Shown in pieces: positions 19,501 through 26,138 of a stretch of DNA of 64,000 nucleotides. A model generated the notes under the pieces. The model was given only the letters and a program-made list of their open reading frames with translations, was not told where the DNA came from and did not search any database. Position 1 is the stretch's first letter, and every line of letters begins with the position of its first letter. Source of the DNA: Variovorax flavidus (GTDB lineage: Bacteria; Pseudomonadota; Gammaproteobacteria; Burkholderiales; Burkholderiaceae_C); the NCBI RefSeq assembly GCF_030317145.1, contig NZ_JASZYE010000013.1, positions 36,552-100,551 on the forward strand, given 5' to 3'. A program made the translations under genes and the position numbers.

Positions 19501-19834
19501 TGAGCTGTGCGCCCGCCCCCAGCGTGATGAGGTTGCCGGTGCCGTTCCCCGTGATCACGGCATCCGCGTTGATGTTGACCGTCACGCCGGATGCCGCGGA
19601 CGCATCGAGCGGCACGCTAGTGAGAGCAGGTCCGGTGCAGGTGACAGTCTGGCCGTTGGCTGGCGGGTTGGGCAGACAGTCTGCTTGCGCAGGGCCGGAA
19701 ATCATCGATGCAAGGATGCCGGCGACGCTCCACGCCGACACGGCGGCGATCTCGCGCGTGGCGGTGGCGATGCGTTGGGGAGCCGGATGGACGCTGCACG
19801 TCCTCCACTCGGGCGCAACTGGGAGCAAAGACAT
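13514..19834 (-). CDS. large autotransporter (type Va) with PATR and GSGSxWT repeats
   Basis: A 2106-aa secreted/outer-membrane protein. The N-terminus has a long signal sequence ending SGPAQA before DCLPNPP. Residues about 60-600 are Gly/Asn/Thr-rich beta-helix turns (N-x-G-T-I type). Autotransporter-associated beta-strand repeats (GAGTLTLTGSNTYTG-like) lie near residues 615, 708, 1006, 1405 and 1495. About four repeats of roughly 55 residues with SGSGSxWTTSG and GTLTIxxGA lie between about 1070 and 1280. A proline/alanine linker at about 1728-1765 leads to a 300-residue beta-barrel domain ending RVGVRFKW with the C-terminal aromatic. The start ATG at 19834 has AAGGAAG upstream; the longer frame would begin at GTG. 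Likely an adhesin; no protease triad seen. Confidence 0.9.
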   Translation of the reverse strand: MSLLPVAPEWRTCSVHPAPQRIATATREIAAVSAWSVAGILASMISGPAQADCLPNPPANGQTVTCTGPALTSVPLDASAASGVTVNINADAVITGNGTGNLITLGAGAQLNNFGRIEPTAGTIGVVALGENSTLRNFGTLATNGFNALSFASIGTNNVLRNELGGTIIISGDLAAGMIASDSEGNSLINAGRITLNTFQGSGLFVQASNRSVLTNTATGVIESNLDQAFGIAALTGTGHTLRNDGTIVTRGQASHGMFLNEATNSSMINAGSITTSGGASETENRAFGIFVFSGQGNTLQNLASGVITASGLGSSAMEVVESTDNRLLNEGTLNVSGTGAHGLYVLSGARNNLENRGTVNVSGQRGNGMRSDDGDTTITNVGQLLVGGRDAFGVFMQGNNNSLLNTGTIQASGINSDGVVSNTVAGSFITRIENTGTIISERGFGVRGVNGQELLFNSGLIRSDAGTAIDLRAGNDTLTLRAGSQITGLADGGTGTDGVVLEGAGTASNAFANFETLRMTGTDWTLSGSGTFTDTQVESGVLRVSGTLTSPVTVRPTTQLHIGTGGTSGTVTGSITDNGEVVFNRSDNLSYGGVISGTGSVTKNGAGVLTLTASNTYTGPTIINQGVLAFSNPSNLGTLGNPIVFNGGTLRYLAAMSFIGRSITLLGGGGTLDTNGFSNEYRGVASGGGALTKIGAGTLTVTGNNTYTGATTISGGTLQVNGSLASAATTVQNGATLGGTGRIAGSVTVQDGGHIAPGASPGTLTIGGDLSLSAGSVLDYEFGQANVPGGPLNDLMVVGGNLLLDGTLNVTQSAGGTFGPGVYRVINYSGALNNQGLNLGTLPGSGPFFVQTSVANQVNLVNAQGLALTFWDGNGSALFNNAAVNGGTGTWLASPANDAWTESTGAVNAPWQTNGFAIFQGAPGTVTVDNSAGPVTFSGAQFAVDGYTITGQPLTTTTAETIVRVGDGTAAGAAMTATIGAAIQGAGGLAKTDAGTLVLTGSNTYTGNTTVDGGTLSVRGGAINSPAATVTVGNSGNATMRIENGGQVTGTTSVVGANPGSQGAVLVTGSGSTWTTSGGLTIGGAGAGSLTVENGGVVQGEFALSAFQGGATSAIRVSGSGSRWTTSGFLSLLSGTSTMTIDQAGLVRAGSVVIGENAGAQAMAVVRGAGSTLASDSSFEVARSGTGSLTVSDGATVTSVLGFVGRVAGGVGNALVTGAGSSWINTGPDLSVGNSGTGTLTISEGATVSAPVTYLAYFPGSVGILNVGGATGNAPAAPGRLNTPTLAMVDGTATINFNHSSSGYEFAPLISGTGTVNALAGTTILMADNTYAGATTIAAPATLQFGNGGTTGRISGDVANDGTLAFNRSDALTFSGLISGAGKVVQQGTGTVTLAPSAAGGNTYAGGTVLAQGVLAMPADNVLGAPSGGVTFNGGTLQWVGSFELAATRPVSIEAGGATLDTQGFEAIVEQGMTGTGAMTKTGAGTLILQGASTFGGGTTVSAGTLVVGDSASPGAALRGGGTVMVNAGATLGGYGSVTGDVVNNGVLKVADAIASATVAPLAAAVSSKPGSVQTLAKPAILAGGNGGFTINGTLHNAGLAQIGAIKGTPGNTLTVNSYVGAPGSRVALNSFLGADNAPSDRLVINGGSASGASTLQITNAGGGGALTTGDGIVVVDAANGATTAGSAFALGTRAAAGAYEYLLFRSRTTNGESWYLRSTLPSPSPTGQAIASPPPPPAPAPSTGEAPPPAAAPPLASPPSAAPTVLLPNYRVEVPLDMSVPVLANRLGIAMLGTYHDRAGEDSVAATSEGPSRMGAWGRVFGASGEARNGSGSTNLGRLDDFTRNGPSYDYDEAGVQTGIDFLRRVDASGQSDVAGTYIAIGHIDSNVDAIYGGKAGTASMYGYSLGGYWTRKGASGWYVDGVLQGTRYDNVKTQSILGEKFSTDGWGVAASLEAGYPFVLGPGWALEPQGQLVYQWTKLNDSADSMAHISFDDTSTFYGRIGARLTRRIAQGEGQQDLTAWARLNIWHAFDSDATTTFTSLQGTNPVALSAPIGASTWAQIGVGLSGQIARNVSAFGSVDYNRSLDSGDSHGWSGRVGVRFKW

Positions 19835-20468
19835 GGTCGCTGGGTCTTCCTTGTCATACACCTGCGCAACCCCATCGGATTCTCGGATCGCTGCCCCGGC
19901 CTTTCTATCATCCCCCCTTGCGATTGCGCAAGCAAAGGTGCAGATTTCGTGGACCCCTTCCTCGCGCCTCAGCGGCGGTTTGGCTGCACCTTTACGGTCT
20001 TTCTGCTCGCCATGCTCGTAGGCAAGCGATCTTCGACGTTGGCGTCGCGATTACCCCTTGCGGGCAGGGGGGTGCGACGAGGCTCAGCGGAGTCCTACCG
20101 TTAATGGGTGGGATTTGCGCTGCCGCTTATTCCTAAGCTCGCAGGAATGAGCCGAATCACTTCCCCGACCACTCGTGCGTCCTTGCCGCCAGAGCCCTCC
20201 CTTGGCTTGCCGCGCATGCCGCGAGCCGCAGCGCCCGACCGCGACGCGCGCGCTTTCCTGCGCCTCTTCAACACGCTCTCGCGGCGCTGCTTCCAGGACT
20301 ATCCGATCGAGCGACTGCGGCTGTTCTGGCGACGTCGGATCGCTCGCAAAAAACGTGCAGGTTCACACGCGCACAAACCCCCTGTGTGAAGGCCCTCCCG
20401 GGTGACCGCTCATCACATCCGAGTGGGCAGCAGTCGTCATTCAAAGTTCAACTTGGCGTCATGCACTC
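19835..20468. other. intergenic region with one doubtful small ORF
   Basis: 634 bases between the autotransporter start and the esterase stop. A plus-strand frame at 20108-20389 (93 codons, or 80 from the internal ATG at 20147) has a basic C-terminus (RRRIARKKR) but no convincing ribosome-binding site and no recognised family. I do not call it a gene. The autotransporter promoter must lie here, but no clear -35/-10 pair was found. Confidence 0.4.
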
Positions 20469-21407
20469 CTACCGCCCGCGGCGCCGAAGGACGTCACGAA
20501 CGGCATGTCCTGTTTCCTGCAACGCTCGATGGCTCGCATCGAACGGCCACCTTAGGAACTCGTGGATCATTCCTTCACACCGCATCACGACCGTGTCGAC
20601 GCCGGCGCGCTGCAGTTTGTGTCCGTAGGCCTCTCCTTCGTCGCGCAGGGCGTCATACTCCGCCGTGACAACAAGTGCCGGAGGCAAATGAGCGTGATCC
20701 TCGGCCAGCAGCGGTGATACCAGCGGTTCTAGCTTCTCCTCCTCGCTGTTCAGGTAGTGGTCCATGAACCAGTCCTGAGTTTCGCGACTGACATTGCCGT
20801 ACTGGCCGGCGAAAGCCTGGATCGAGCCGTTCGAACGGCGGAAATCGAGATCGGGGTAGATCAGCAACTGAAAGCAGATTTCCGGCCCGCCCGAGTTGCG
20901 GGCCATCAAGGCAACGACGGCGGCAAGGTTGCCGCCCGCGCTATCGCCGGCCACCACCAGTTGTGACGGGTCACCGCCGAGCTCGGACGCATGCTGCGAC
21001 ACCCATTGTGTTGCCGCGTAGGCAGCGTTTCGCGCGGCAGGGTACTTGTTCTCCGGGGATAGGGGGTAGTCCACCGACACCACGATGCAGTCCGTGGCAA
21101 GAGCGAGCGAGCGCGCCAAGCCGTCGTGAGTATCGAGATCCCCCAATACGAAGCCTCCCCCATGAAAGAAAACCATGACCGGTCGCGCGCCTTGCACGTC
21201 GGGGTGGTAAATGCGAACCTGGAGATCGCCAGCGTCCGTTGAGATGGTGCGGTTGTCGATCTGTCGAACCGGCTTCCCGGGCGGGAGTGCCTGCGCCATC
21301 CGGCGCATTCCTTCGCGGACCTGCCCGGGTTGGAGGGTGTGCATACCGGCAAAGCCAGTTGCTGCGAGTCGCTGCAGATGCGTAGCCACTTGCGGGTCGA
21401 GTGCCAT
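20469..21407 (-). CDS. alpha/beta hydrolase, HSL-type esterase/lipase
   Basis: A 312-aa hydrolase of the hormone-sensitive-lipase (family IV) type. It has the oxyanion-hole motif VMVFFHGGGFVLGD near residue 80, the nucleophile elbow GDSAGGN near 155, an acidic residue in the context EYDALRDEGEAYG near 258, and a catalytic His in GMIHEFL near 288. The start MALDPQ at 21407 was chosen for its GAAGGA upstream; the longer frame runs into the regulatory site. Diverges from a MerR regulator and carries a MerR-type promoter, so it is probably that regulator's target. Substrate unknown. Confidence 0.9.
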   Translation of the reverse strand: MALDPQVATHLQRLAATGFAGMHTLQPGQVREGMRRMAQALPPGKPVRQIDNRTISTDAGDLQVRIYHPDVQGARPVMVFFHGGGFVLGDLDTHDGLARSLALATDCIVVSVDYPLSPENKYPAARNAAYAATQWVSQHASELGGDPSQLVVAGDSAGGNLAAVVALMARNSGGPEICFQLLIYPDLDFRRSNGSIQAFAGQYGNVSRETQDWFMDHYLNSEEEKLEPLVSPLLAEDHAHLPPALVVTAEYDALRDEGEAYGHKLQRAGVDTVVMRCEGMIHEFLRWPFDASHRALQETGHAVRDVLRRRGR

Positions 21408-21449
21408 TTTCAAAGTCCTTCGCTGTGCTTGAGTTGAATGAGCGACTAG

Positions 21450-21480
21450 ACTATGCAACTTGAACCACGCTTCAAGTCAA
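21450..21480 (-). promoter_or_regulatory. MerR-type promoter with operator palindrome
   Basis: On the minus strand: -35 TTGACT (21475-21480), a 19-base spacer, -10 CATAGT (21450-21455). Inside the spacer is the perfect inverted repeat ACTTGAA-gcgtgg/ccacgc-TTCAAGT (21458-21477, 7-bp arms, 6-base centre). An over-long 19-base spacer with a centred dyad is the hallmark of promoters activated by MerR-family proteins through DNA distortion. It points toward the esterase gene and lies between it and the merR-type gene. Confidence 0.75.
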
Positions 21481-21484
21481 GGCC

Positions 21485-21871
21485 ATGTTTTTGGACATAG
21501 CAGAAGTCGCTCGGAGTTCGGGCCTCACCGCGTCGGCGCTCAGATACTACGAACGGCGGCGGCTGATCCGATCAAGCGGTCGCAATGGATTGCGCCGAAC
21601 CTACGAGCCCGATGTGCTCGCTCGATTGGCGCTGATCAACTGCGCCCGAGCCGCTGGGTTCACACTGGCGCAGATCGGCCGCTTCCTTGTGGCGACCCCT
21701 GGTGATGTCGAGCTTCGAAAGCAGATGGGGCAGCGCGCGAGAGAACTTGACGCACAGATTGCACAGCTCATCCGGATGCGAAACAGCTTGCGCCACGCGG
21801 CGATTTGCAGGCACGAGCCGCTTGTGGAGTGTCCCAAGTTCAAGGCCTTTATCGATGAGCCGAAGCCGTGA
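21485..21871 (+). CDS. MerR-family transcriptional regulator
   Basis: A 128-aa regulator. The N-terminal winged helix-turn-helix reads IAEVARSSGLTASALRYYERRRLI followed by the GLRRTYEPDVLARLALI wing. The C-terminal half is a coiled-coil-like dimerisation helix (LRKQMGQRARELDAQIAQLIRMRNSLRHA). A short tail contains CRHEPLVECPKF, two cysteines that could sense metal or oxidant as in SoxR/CueR relatives; that is a guess. Divergent from the esterase and overlapping its operator by position, so autoregulation is likely. The start ATG immediately follows the operator region, leaving almost no leader. Confidence 0.88.
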   Translation: MFLDIAEVARSSGLTASALRYYERRRLIRSSGRNGLRRTYEPDVLARLALINCARAAGFTLAQIGRFLVATPGDVELRKQMGQRARELDAQIAQLIRMRNSLRHAAICRHEPLVECPKFKAFIDEPKP

Positions 21872-22062
21872 GTATTGGTTTGGGGCGGATGTCCGCGCAG
21901 TCCTCTGCGCAGCGAATGCCGACATCGAGGCTAGCTCCGCTTGATGCGGGAGACCTGCCGTTCCCGGTGGGCTTGGAGGAGTCCGCACCGGGCCCTAAGC
22001 GGTAGTCGGTGTTTCCTCAAAGCGGCCGTTCGCTGAGCCAGATGGGCTCCACAGCCAGGGGC

Positions 22063-22464
22063 TCAACTCGAAGCTGTCAGAAGTCGAGGTTCGTCCTGGC
22101 TCAGAACACTGACGCAGTAATCCACGCCGATGACCAAGAACTCTCGAAGGTCTTCGTACAAGCGGCCGCTCACGAAATGCGCACGTTGAAGTTCGAGCGC
22201 CTTCCATCCGCCGTCTGTGACCTCGAACAGCCAACCAGTCTTCAGTGAGCATTGTGACCAGAACTCCGTCAGGTCGAGTTCGTCAAGGACTCGGAATCCC
22301 CAGACTGAGGGGAACACAACCTCAGTGGAAGCTTTTGATGCCTCTACCTTTATCGTCAGGCTGCCGGCCGCGTACGAGATGGACACGACCTCACAAGCTG
22401 AGTCGGGTTGAAACGGGACCGCCAGCACACTCACGGCAGGCTGCAGATGAATCAACTCGCTCAT
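22063..22464 (-). CDS. uncharacterised 133-aa protein
   Basis: Not a family I recognise. The start ATG has AAGGAAAG directly upstream. The protein is acidic, mixed alpha/beta and cytoplasmic, with no signal peptide or membrane segment. The sequence (e.g. VVFPSVWGFRVLDELDLTEFW, LYEDLREFLVIGVDYCVSVL) resembles the compact single-domain style of immunity-type or DUF proteins, but I cannot name a match. Codon use is less GC-biased than its neighbours, consistent with acquisition. Flanked by the MerR gene and an ACT-domain gene with no obvious operon link. Confidence 0.65.
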   Translation of the reverse strand: MSELIHLQPAVSVLAVPFQPDSACEVVSISYAAGSLTIKVEASKASTEVVFPSVWGFRVLDELDLTEFWSQCSLKTGWLFEVTDGGWKALELQRAHFVSGRLYEDLREFLVIGVDYCVSVLSQDEPRLLTASS

Positions 22465-22612
22465 ACTTTCCTTGGCTTTCGCATGACGTGGCCTGGTTTG
22501 GACGGACGACGGGAAGACCGGTCTTGGCCGGTTGTGGAAGTAGCGCTCTCACGAAATCTTCGTTCGAGCCCAAGTGCCGCGGGCAACCATCAACCGAAAT
22601 TGTCGTGCAACT

Positions 22613-22909
22613 CTACGCCGCCCGCCTCTCCGCCGCAGGTTGGTCGGCGGCAGCGAGCACGCCGATGAATGTTGAGGCCTTGTCGACGAGCACTCGCAAA
22701 ACCTCCTCGGTCTCTTCGAAGGTGCCTGCCACGGACACCTGCAGCCTCATAAACTGTTGCGCAGCGTAGGCGTAATCGACGTGGAGTACGTCAACGCCGC
22801 GCGCGGCATAGAGGCCGAGGATGCGGCAAAGCAAGCCAGCATCGCGCTCAACGAGATAAACCTGCTCGAGGGTGGGCGCGGTTCGGGGGGGGAGGTTGGG
22901 AGAATTCAT
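22613..22909 (-). CDS. small ACT-domain protein, acetolactate synthase small-subunit-like
   Basis: A 98-aa protein whose core (YLVERDAGLLCRILGLYAARGVDVLHVDY...FMRLQVSVAGTFEETEEVLRVLVDKASTFIGVL) has the beta-alpha-beta-beta-alpha-beta layout of ACT domains, closest in feel to IlvM/IlvH regulatory subunits. No IlvB-type catalytic subunit is nearby, so it is a stand-alone ACT protein. AGGATC lies eight bases before the ATG. Ligand and partner unknown. The C-terminal AADQPAAERRAA is low complexity. Confidence 0.7.
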   Translation of the reverse strand: MNSPNLPPRTAPTLEQVYLVERDAGLLCRILGLYAARGVDVLHVDYAYAAQQFMRLQVSVAGTFEETEEVLRVLVDKASTFIGVLAAADQPAAERRAA

Positions 22910-23285
22910 GACTTCGATCCTGGTCGTCGGCGATGGCTAGCCCTGCTGAGGCTAGCGATGAGGGCGCGCGTGGATCGAAGAGGGAGAAGAAGTTGCCCGA
23001 AGCGTCGACCCGCCTGACCGGGACGACGCGCACGTGCCCGGTCAGCGGGGAATTCGAATAATCACCGGAGTCGACGTGCGAAGTGGCATGCGCCGAAGTC
23101 TAGCAGTGGTCGACCCTTGCGCACCTTGAGGTTCGGTTTTGGCCCCAATTCAGACCGTCAGCACCAACCGCTGTCCGGCGGGTCCGCAGCGAAAGCGGCC
23201 CTTCAGGAAGGCAAGCACGGAAGACCGCTAGCCAGCGCTCTGCAGACATTCCTTTGCCGGGTACGCGAAGGCCACGTCCATCGGC
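22910..23285. other. intergenic region, no gene recognised
   Basis: 376 bases between the ACT-domain gene start and the peptidase stop, both on the minus strand. No frame here has family similarity, a good ribosome-binding site or a clear promoter pair. Confidence 0.45.
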
Positions 23286-24527
23286 TCACGCCCGGCCGCG
23301 GACCATGTCGAGCAGGCGACCCACGATGCGCTCGCCATCAGCCCGCAGACCGTTGTGGGCGTACTCGTTGGTAACCCAGGCCCGCAGTCCACGAACGCCA
23401 CGGGCCGTCTCCTCGGCAAATGATCGCTCCACGTAGACATCGTCGACGTACACGGTCGCTGCCACTGGGACCTCATTGCGGGCGAGGCGGTCAGCGTCGT
23501 ACAGGCGCGGCCATGGATGCTGGGCCAGAAGCTGCGCCACCTCGCGGTGCGCGCGTAAGCCCGCGTAGTCGTCCCACATCCAAGGGAAGACGTGCTCTGC
23601 GCCGAGGAGGTCGCCGGTCATCGCCTCCTCGGGCGCGAGCCGGTGTGCCGACCAGCGAGTGGCACCCCCGTCGGCGTACGAGGACTCATGGAGCGTCGCG
23701 TAGATCGGATTGCGCTCCCAAGATGACGCCATCTGCGCGTCGACCAGGAATGCGGCCGAGCCGAAGGGCAGCTCGAGCAGGTGGTGAAGCCGTTCGAACC
23801 CGGCGCTGTCGCCGAGCGACATTCCGGTCTGCCGAAACCGACGCGATGTGAGGCGGTCGCCGTTGGGCAAGCGGACATCTTCCTCGTCGAGCCGGCGCAG
23901 GATCGTCCGCAAACGATCGAGGTCTCCTGGGTATCGCGCGTGATAGCGCTGGTTCGCTTCGCGCACGCGCGCCCATGTCGCCGCGTAGACCTCGTCGACC
24001 GGCCGATTCGTGATCGGCGCGAGGCCGCCGGTGATCAGTACCTCCCGCAGGCCCTCGGGCGCCAGCGACAGATAGGTGAGCGAGGTGAATCCCCCGAAGC
24101 TCTGACCGAGGAGACTCCAGCGCTCGACGCCGAGTTCAGCGCGGATCAGTTCGAGGTCGCGCACGATCGAGTCGGCGCGGAAATGTGTGAGGTACTCGGC
24201 CTGATCGGCAGACGCTGCTCCAGGAATGACTGGCCCGACGGGCGTGGAGCGCCCTGTGCCCCGCTGGTCAAGCAGCAGGACCCGGAAGTCCGCAACGGCA
24301 CGCGCCATCCACCCTGAGGGCGGGCTGGTCGGGCGGGCGGCCTCGAAACCTGGGCCGCCCTGCAGGAACACGAGGTAGGGGCGATCAAGACCGTCTGGGG
24401 CAGCAAGCTCGCGCGTGAACACGCTGATCGTGCCACGCAGCGGATCGCCGTGAACCAAGGGAACCGAGTGCTCGCGCTCGGTCAAAACTGCCCCGGGCAT
24501 GCGATAGGTCGTATTCATGGCTCGCAT
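23286..24527 (-). CDS. alpha/beta-fold S33 peptidase (proline iminopeptidase-like)
   Basis: A 413-aa cytoplasmic hydrolase of the prolyl aminopeptidase type. Motifs: LQGGPGFEA (HGGPG oxyanion motif with His replaced by Gln) near residue 55, LLDQRGTGRSTPV near 85, nucleophile elbow LLGQSFGGFTS near 140, and C-terminal His in NEYAHNGLRADGERI near 393. Length matches the longer PIP family. The start ATG at 24527 overlaps the stop of an ABC-ATPase remnant as TAATG; the ATG at 24518 (MNTTYRMPG) is an alternative. It would release N-terminal proline or similar residues from peptides. Confidence 0.85.
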   Translation of the reverse strand: MRAMNTTYRMPGAVLTEREHSVPLVHGDPLRGTISVFTRELAAPDGLDRPYLVFLQGGPGFEAARPTSPPSGWMARAVADFRVLLLDQRGTGRSTPVGPVIPGAASADQAEYLTHFRADSIVRDLELIRAELGVERWSLLGQSFGGFTSLTYLSLAPEGLREVLITGGLAPITNRPVDEVYAATWARVREANQRYHARYPGDLDRLRTILRRLDEEDVRLPNGDRLTSRRFRQTGMSLGDSAGFERLHHLLELPFGSAAFLVDAQMASSWERNPIYATLHESSYADGGATRWSAHRLAPEEAMTGDLLGAEHVFPWMWDDYAGLRAHREVAQLLAQHPWPRLYDADRLARNEVPVAATVYVDDVYVERSFAEETARGVRGLRAWVTNEYAHNGLRADGERIVGRLLDMVRGRA

Positions 24528-24707
24528 TAGAACCCGAACGCCCCCGGAGCGAGCGTCTCTGCGGCCCGGCAGCGAAAGCCGCCGTTCCTCTGGGTGAGCC
24601 CCGCCGTGATGGACGCGCTCCATCCGGACAGGAGCAGCTGGTTGGCCTGGATAGGCGAAGCACAAGTCCTTGACGAAAAGAATGGGTGCGGAAGCCGCTG
24701 AGTTCAT
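24527..24707 (-). pseudogene. remnant of an ABC-transporter ATP-binding protein
   Basis: From ATG 24707 the minus strand reads MNSAASAPILFVKDLCFAYPGQPA, the usual first beta strands of an ABC ATPase. After that the likeness continues only in the next frame (LLLSGWSASITAGLTQR), where intact proteins reach the Walker A loop. No Walker A, signature or Walker B motif follows, and the frame ends at TAA 24527-24529. So a frameshift plus a deletion has left about 60 codons of a gene of more than 200. It overlaps the peptidase start by one base. Confidence 0.55.
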
Positions 24708-24770
24708 GGCCCAACCCAACCGCGTCTGCGCACCACGTGGCGCGCACCCATGGTCGACTAGGATCTCGGT

Positions 24771-25487
24771 ATGAACCCATTGCAGTTCGAACTCGATCGC
24801 CTGTACGGACTGGGTGCGAGCGCCTCGCACGGCGCTGCCCCAGCGGCGGCCCAGGGCGTTCGAGCGTTGGTGTTCGAGTTGAGGCCACCCGCGGGGTGGG
24901 CCCAGCTTTCCTCGGTGTGGACCGGCGTCCAATCGGACCTCGGCCTTCCTCCCCCTGCCATCGCGGTCTCAGGCGTCGACGCAGTGCAGTTGTGGTTCTC
25001 CCTTGCATCGCCGACGTTGCCGAGTGCCGGCGAGCTTTTCCTGCAGGGCCTGCGTGCACGGTATCTGCCGGACTTAGGATCGACCCACTTACGTCTGATC
25101 GCCGACGCGGCGCAACTCCCGTCCGCGCCGCCCTTGGAGACCAGCCCGGATCGCTGGTCGGCGTTCGTCGCCCCCGACTTGGCTTCGGTGTTTGCCGATA
25201 CGCCGTGGCTGGACCTGGCCCCCAATGGCGAAGGCCAGGCAGCGCTTCTGCGCGCGCTCGAGCCCATCCAGCAAGTTGCCTTCGAAGCCGCGCTTAGACA
25301 GCTCGGCGTCTTGGAGGAAGTGCCAGCTGACTTGAAGCTGTCCGGCTTGCCCGAAGTGCCCACCCACGAACACGGGCGCGCCGACGCGGAGCGCTTCCTC
25401 AGACGCGTCATGAACGACGAATCGGTGCCTATGGCTTTGCGGATAGAAGCCGCAAAGGGCTTGCTTGGCCATGCCAAGCGTTCGTAG
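24771..25487 (+). CDS. conserved hypothetical protein, 238 aa
   Basis: No family name can be given. A soluble, leucine-rich protein without signal peptide or membrane segment. The N-terminal part reads like a ligand or nucleotide fold with alternating strands (VRALVFELRPPAGWAQLSSVWTG). The C-terminal part is helical and ends RADAERFLRRVMNDESVPMALRIEAAKGLLGHAKRS. TAGGAT precedes the ATG by eight bases. Divergent from the ABC remnant/peptidase, 63 bases from the remnant start. Confidence 0.7.
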   Translation: MNPLQFELDRLYGLGASASHGAAPAAAQGVRALVFELRPPAGWAQLSSVWTGVQSDLGLPPPAIAVSGVDAVQLWFSLASPTLPSAGELFLQGLRARYLPDLGSTHLRLIADAAQLPSAPPLETSPDRWSAFVAPDLASVFADTPWLDLAPNGEGQAALLRALEPIQQVAFEAALRQLGVLEEVPADLKLSGLPEVPTHEHGRADAERFLRRVMNDESVPMALRIEAAKGLLGHAKRS

Positions 25488-25573
25488 GCAGATCGCCGCC
25501 GGACCGATGGGGGCTGGCGGAGGCCGGGGAGGGCTCACAGCAGGCTTCGTCTCGCTCGAAGCAGCCGTAATCC

Positions 25574-25936
25574 CTATCTCCAACTTGGTGGGATCAGCGC
25601 AAGCGCGTCAGGGTCGGAAAGCGAGTACTGCCGCACATAGGGCTCACGATCGAAAATCTTGGCGTGGACCGTCGGATCGATCCTGGGCTTGTGCAAGTCC
25701 TGCTTGCCGAGGAACGCCTTGACGCTCTCCATCGAGTCCCACAACGCCAGGATGACCACCTCGACCGTTCCGTCCGCCTGATCGCGAAACAGCGCCGTCG
25801 ACCGAAGATTTCCTGGGCTCTCGATCAGTTCCCTGAGCGTGTTTGTTTCGAGGAACTCGCGACACTCATCGCGCAGCGAGGACAGGATCCAGAAGCCGTA
25901 GGTGCGGAGGATCGTTTCGGTGTTGCGCGTAGTCAT
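25574..25936 (-). CDS. ABM-like dimeric alpha/beta barrel protein
   Basis: A 120-aa protein with the size and pattern of antibiotic-biosynthesis-monooxygenase-like domains: an RTYGFWILSSLRDECREFLETN strand-helix, a central strand with VEVVILALWDSMESVKAFLG (the usual WxSxExxxAF turn), and a C-terminal YVRQYSLS. Such proteins are small cofactor-less oxygenases or stress proteins. No strong ribosome-binding site. Stands alone, so the role is open. Confidence 0.6.
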   Translation of the reverse strand: MTTRNTETILRTYGFWILSSLRDECREFLETNTLRELIESPGNLRSTALFRDQADGTVEVVILALWDSMESVKAFLGKQDLHKPRIDPTVHAKIFDREPYVRQYSLSDPDALALIPPSWR

Positions 25937-26138
25937 GCTGGCTTCGAGGAGAGGCGATGATCCTACCGGCTACGAGCGGCGAATTGCCTCGATGGCGGCG
26001 GAGTTCCGCCACAAATCGTGGACGAATGCGACATACCACGCTCTTTGTCCAGAAAAAGGAATCTCACTCCCCAACGATTCGCAGACTAGACCTTCAGGGC
26101 GCGCATCGCCGCGATCCTGCCGGCGCAGCTGAGTTGCA

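Noticed and set aside
18149..20104. Long plus-strand frame opposite the autotransporter
   Set aside because: It mirrors the repetitive passenger in antisense, has skewed Arg/Ala/Gly/Asp composition and no family features. It is a shadow of the real gene.
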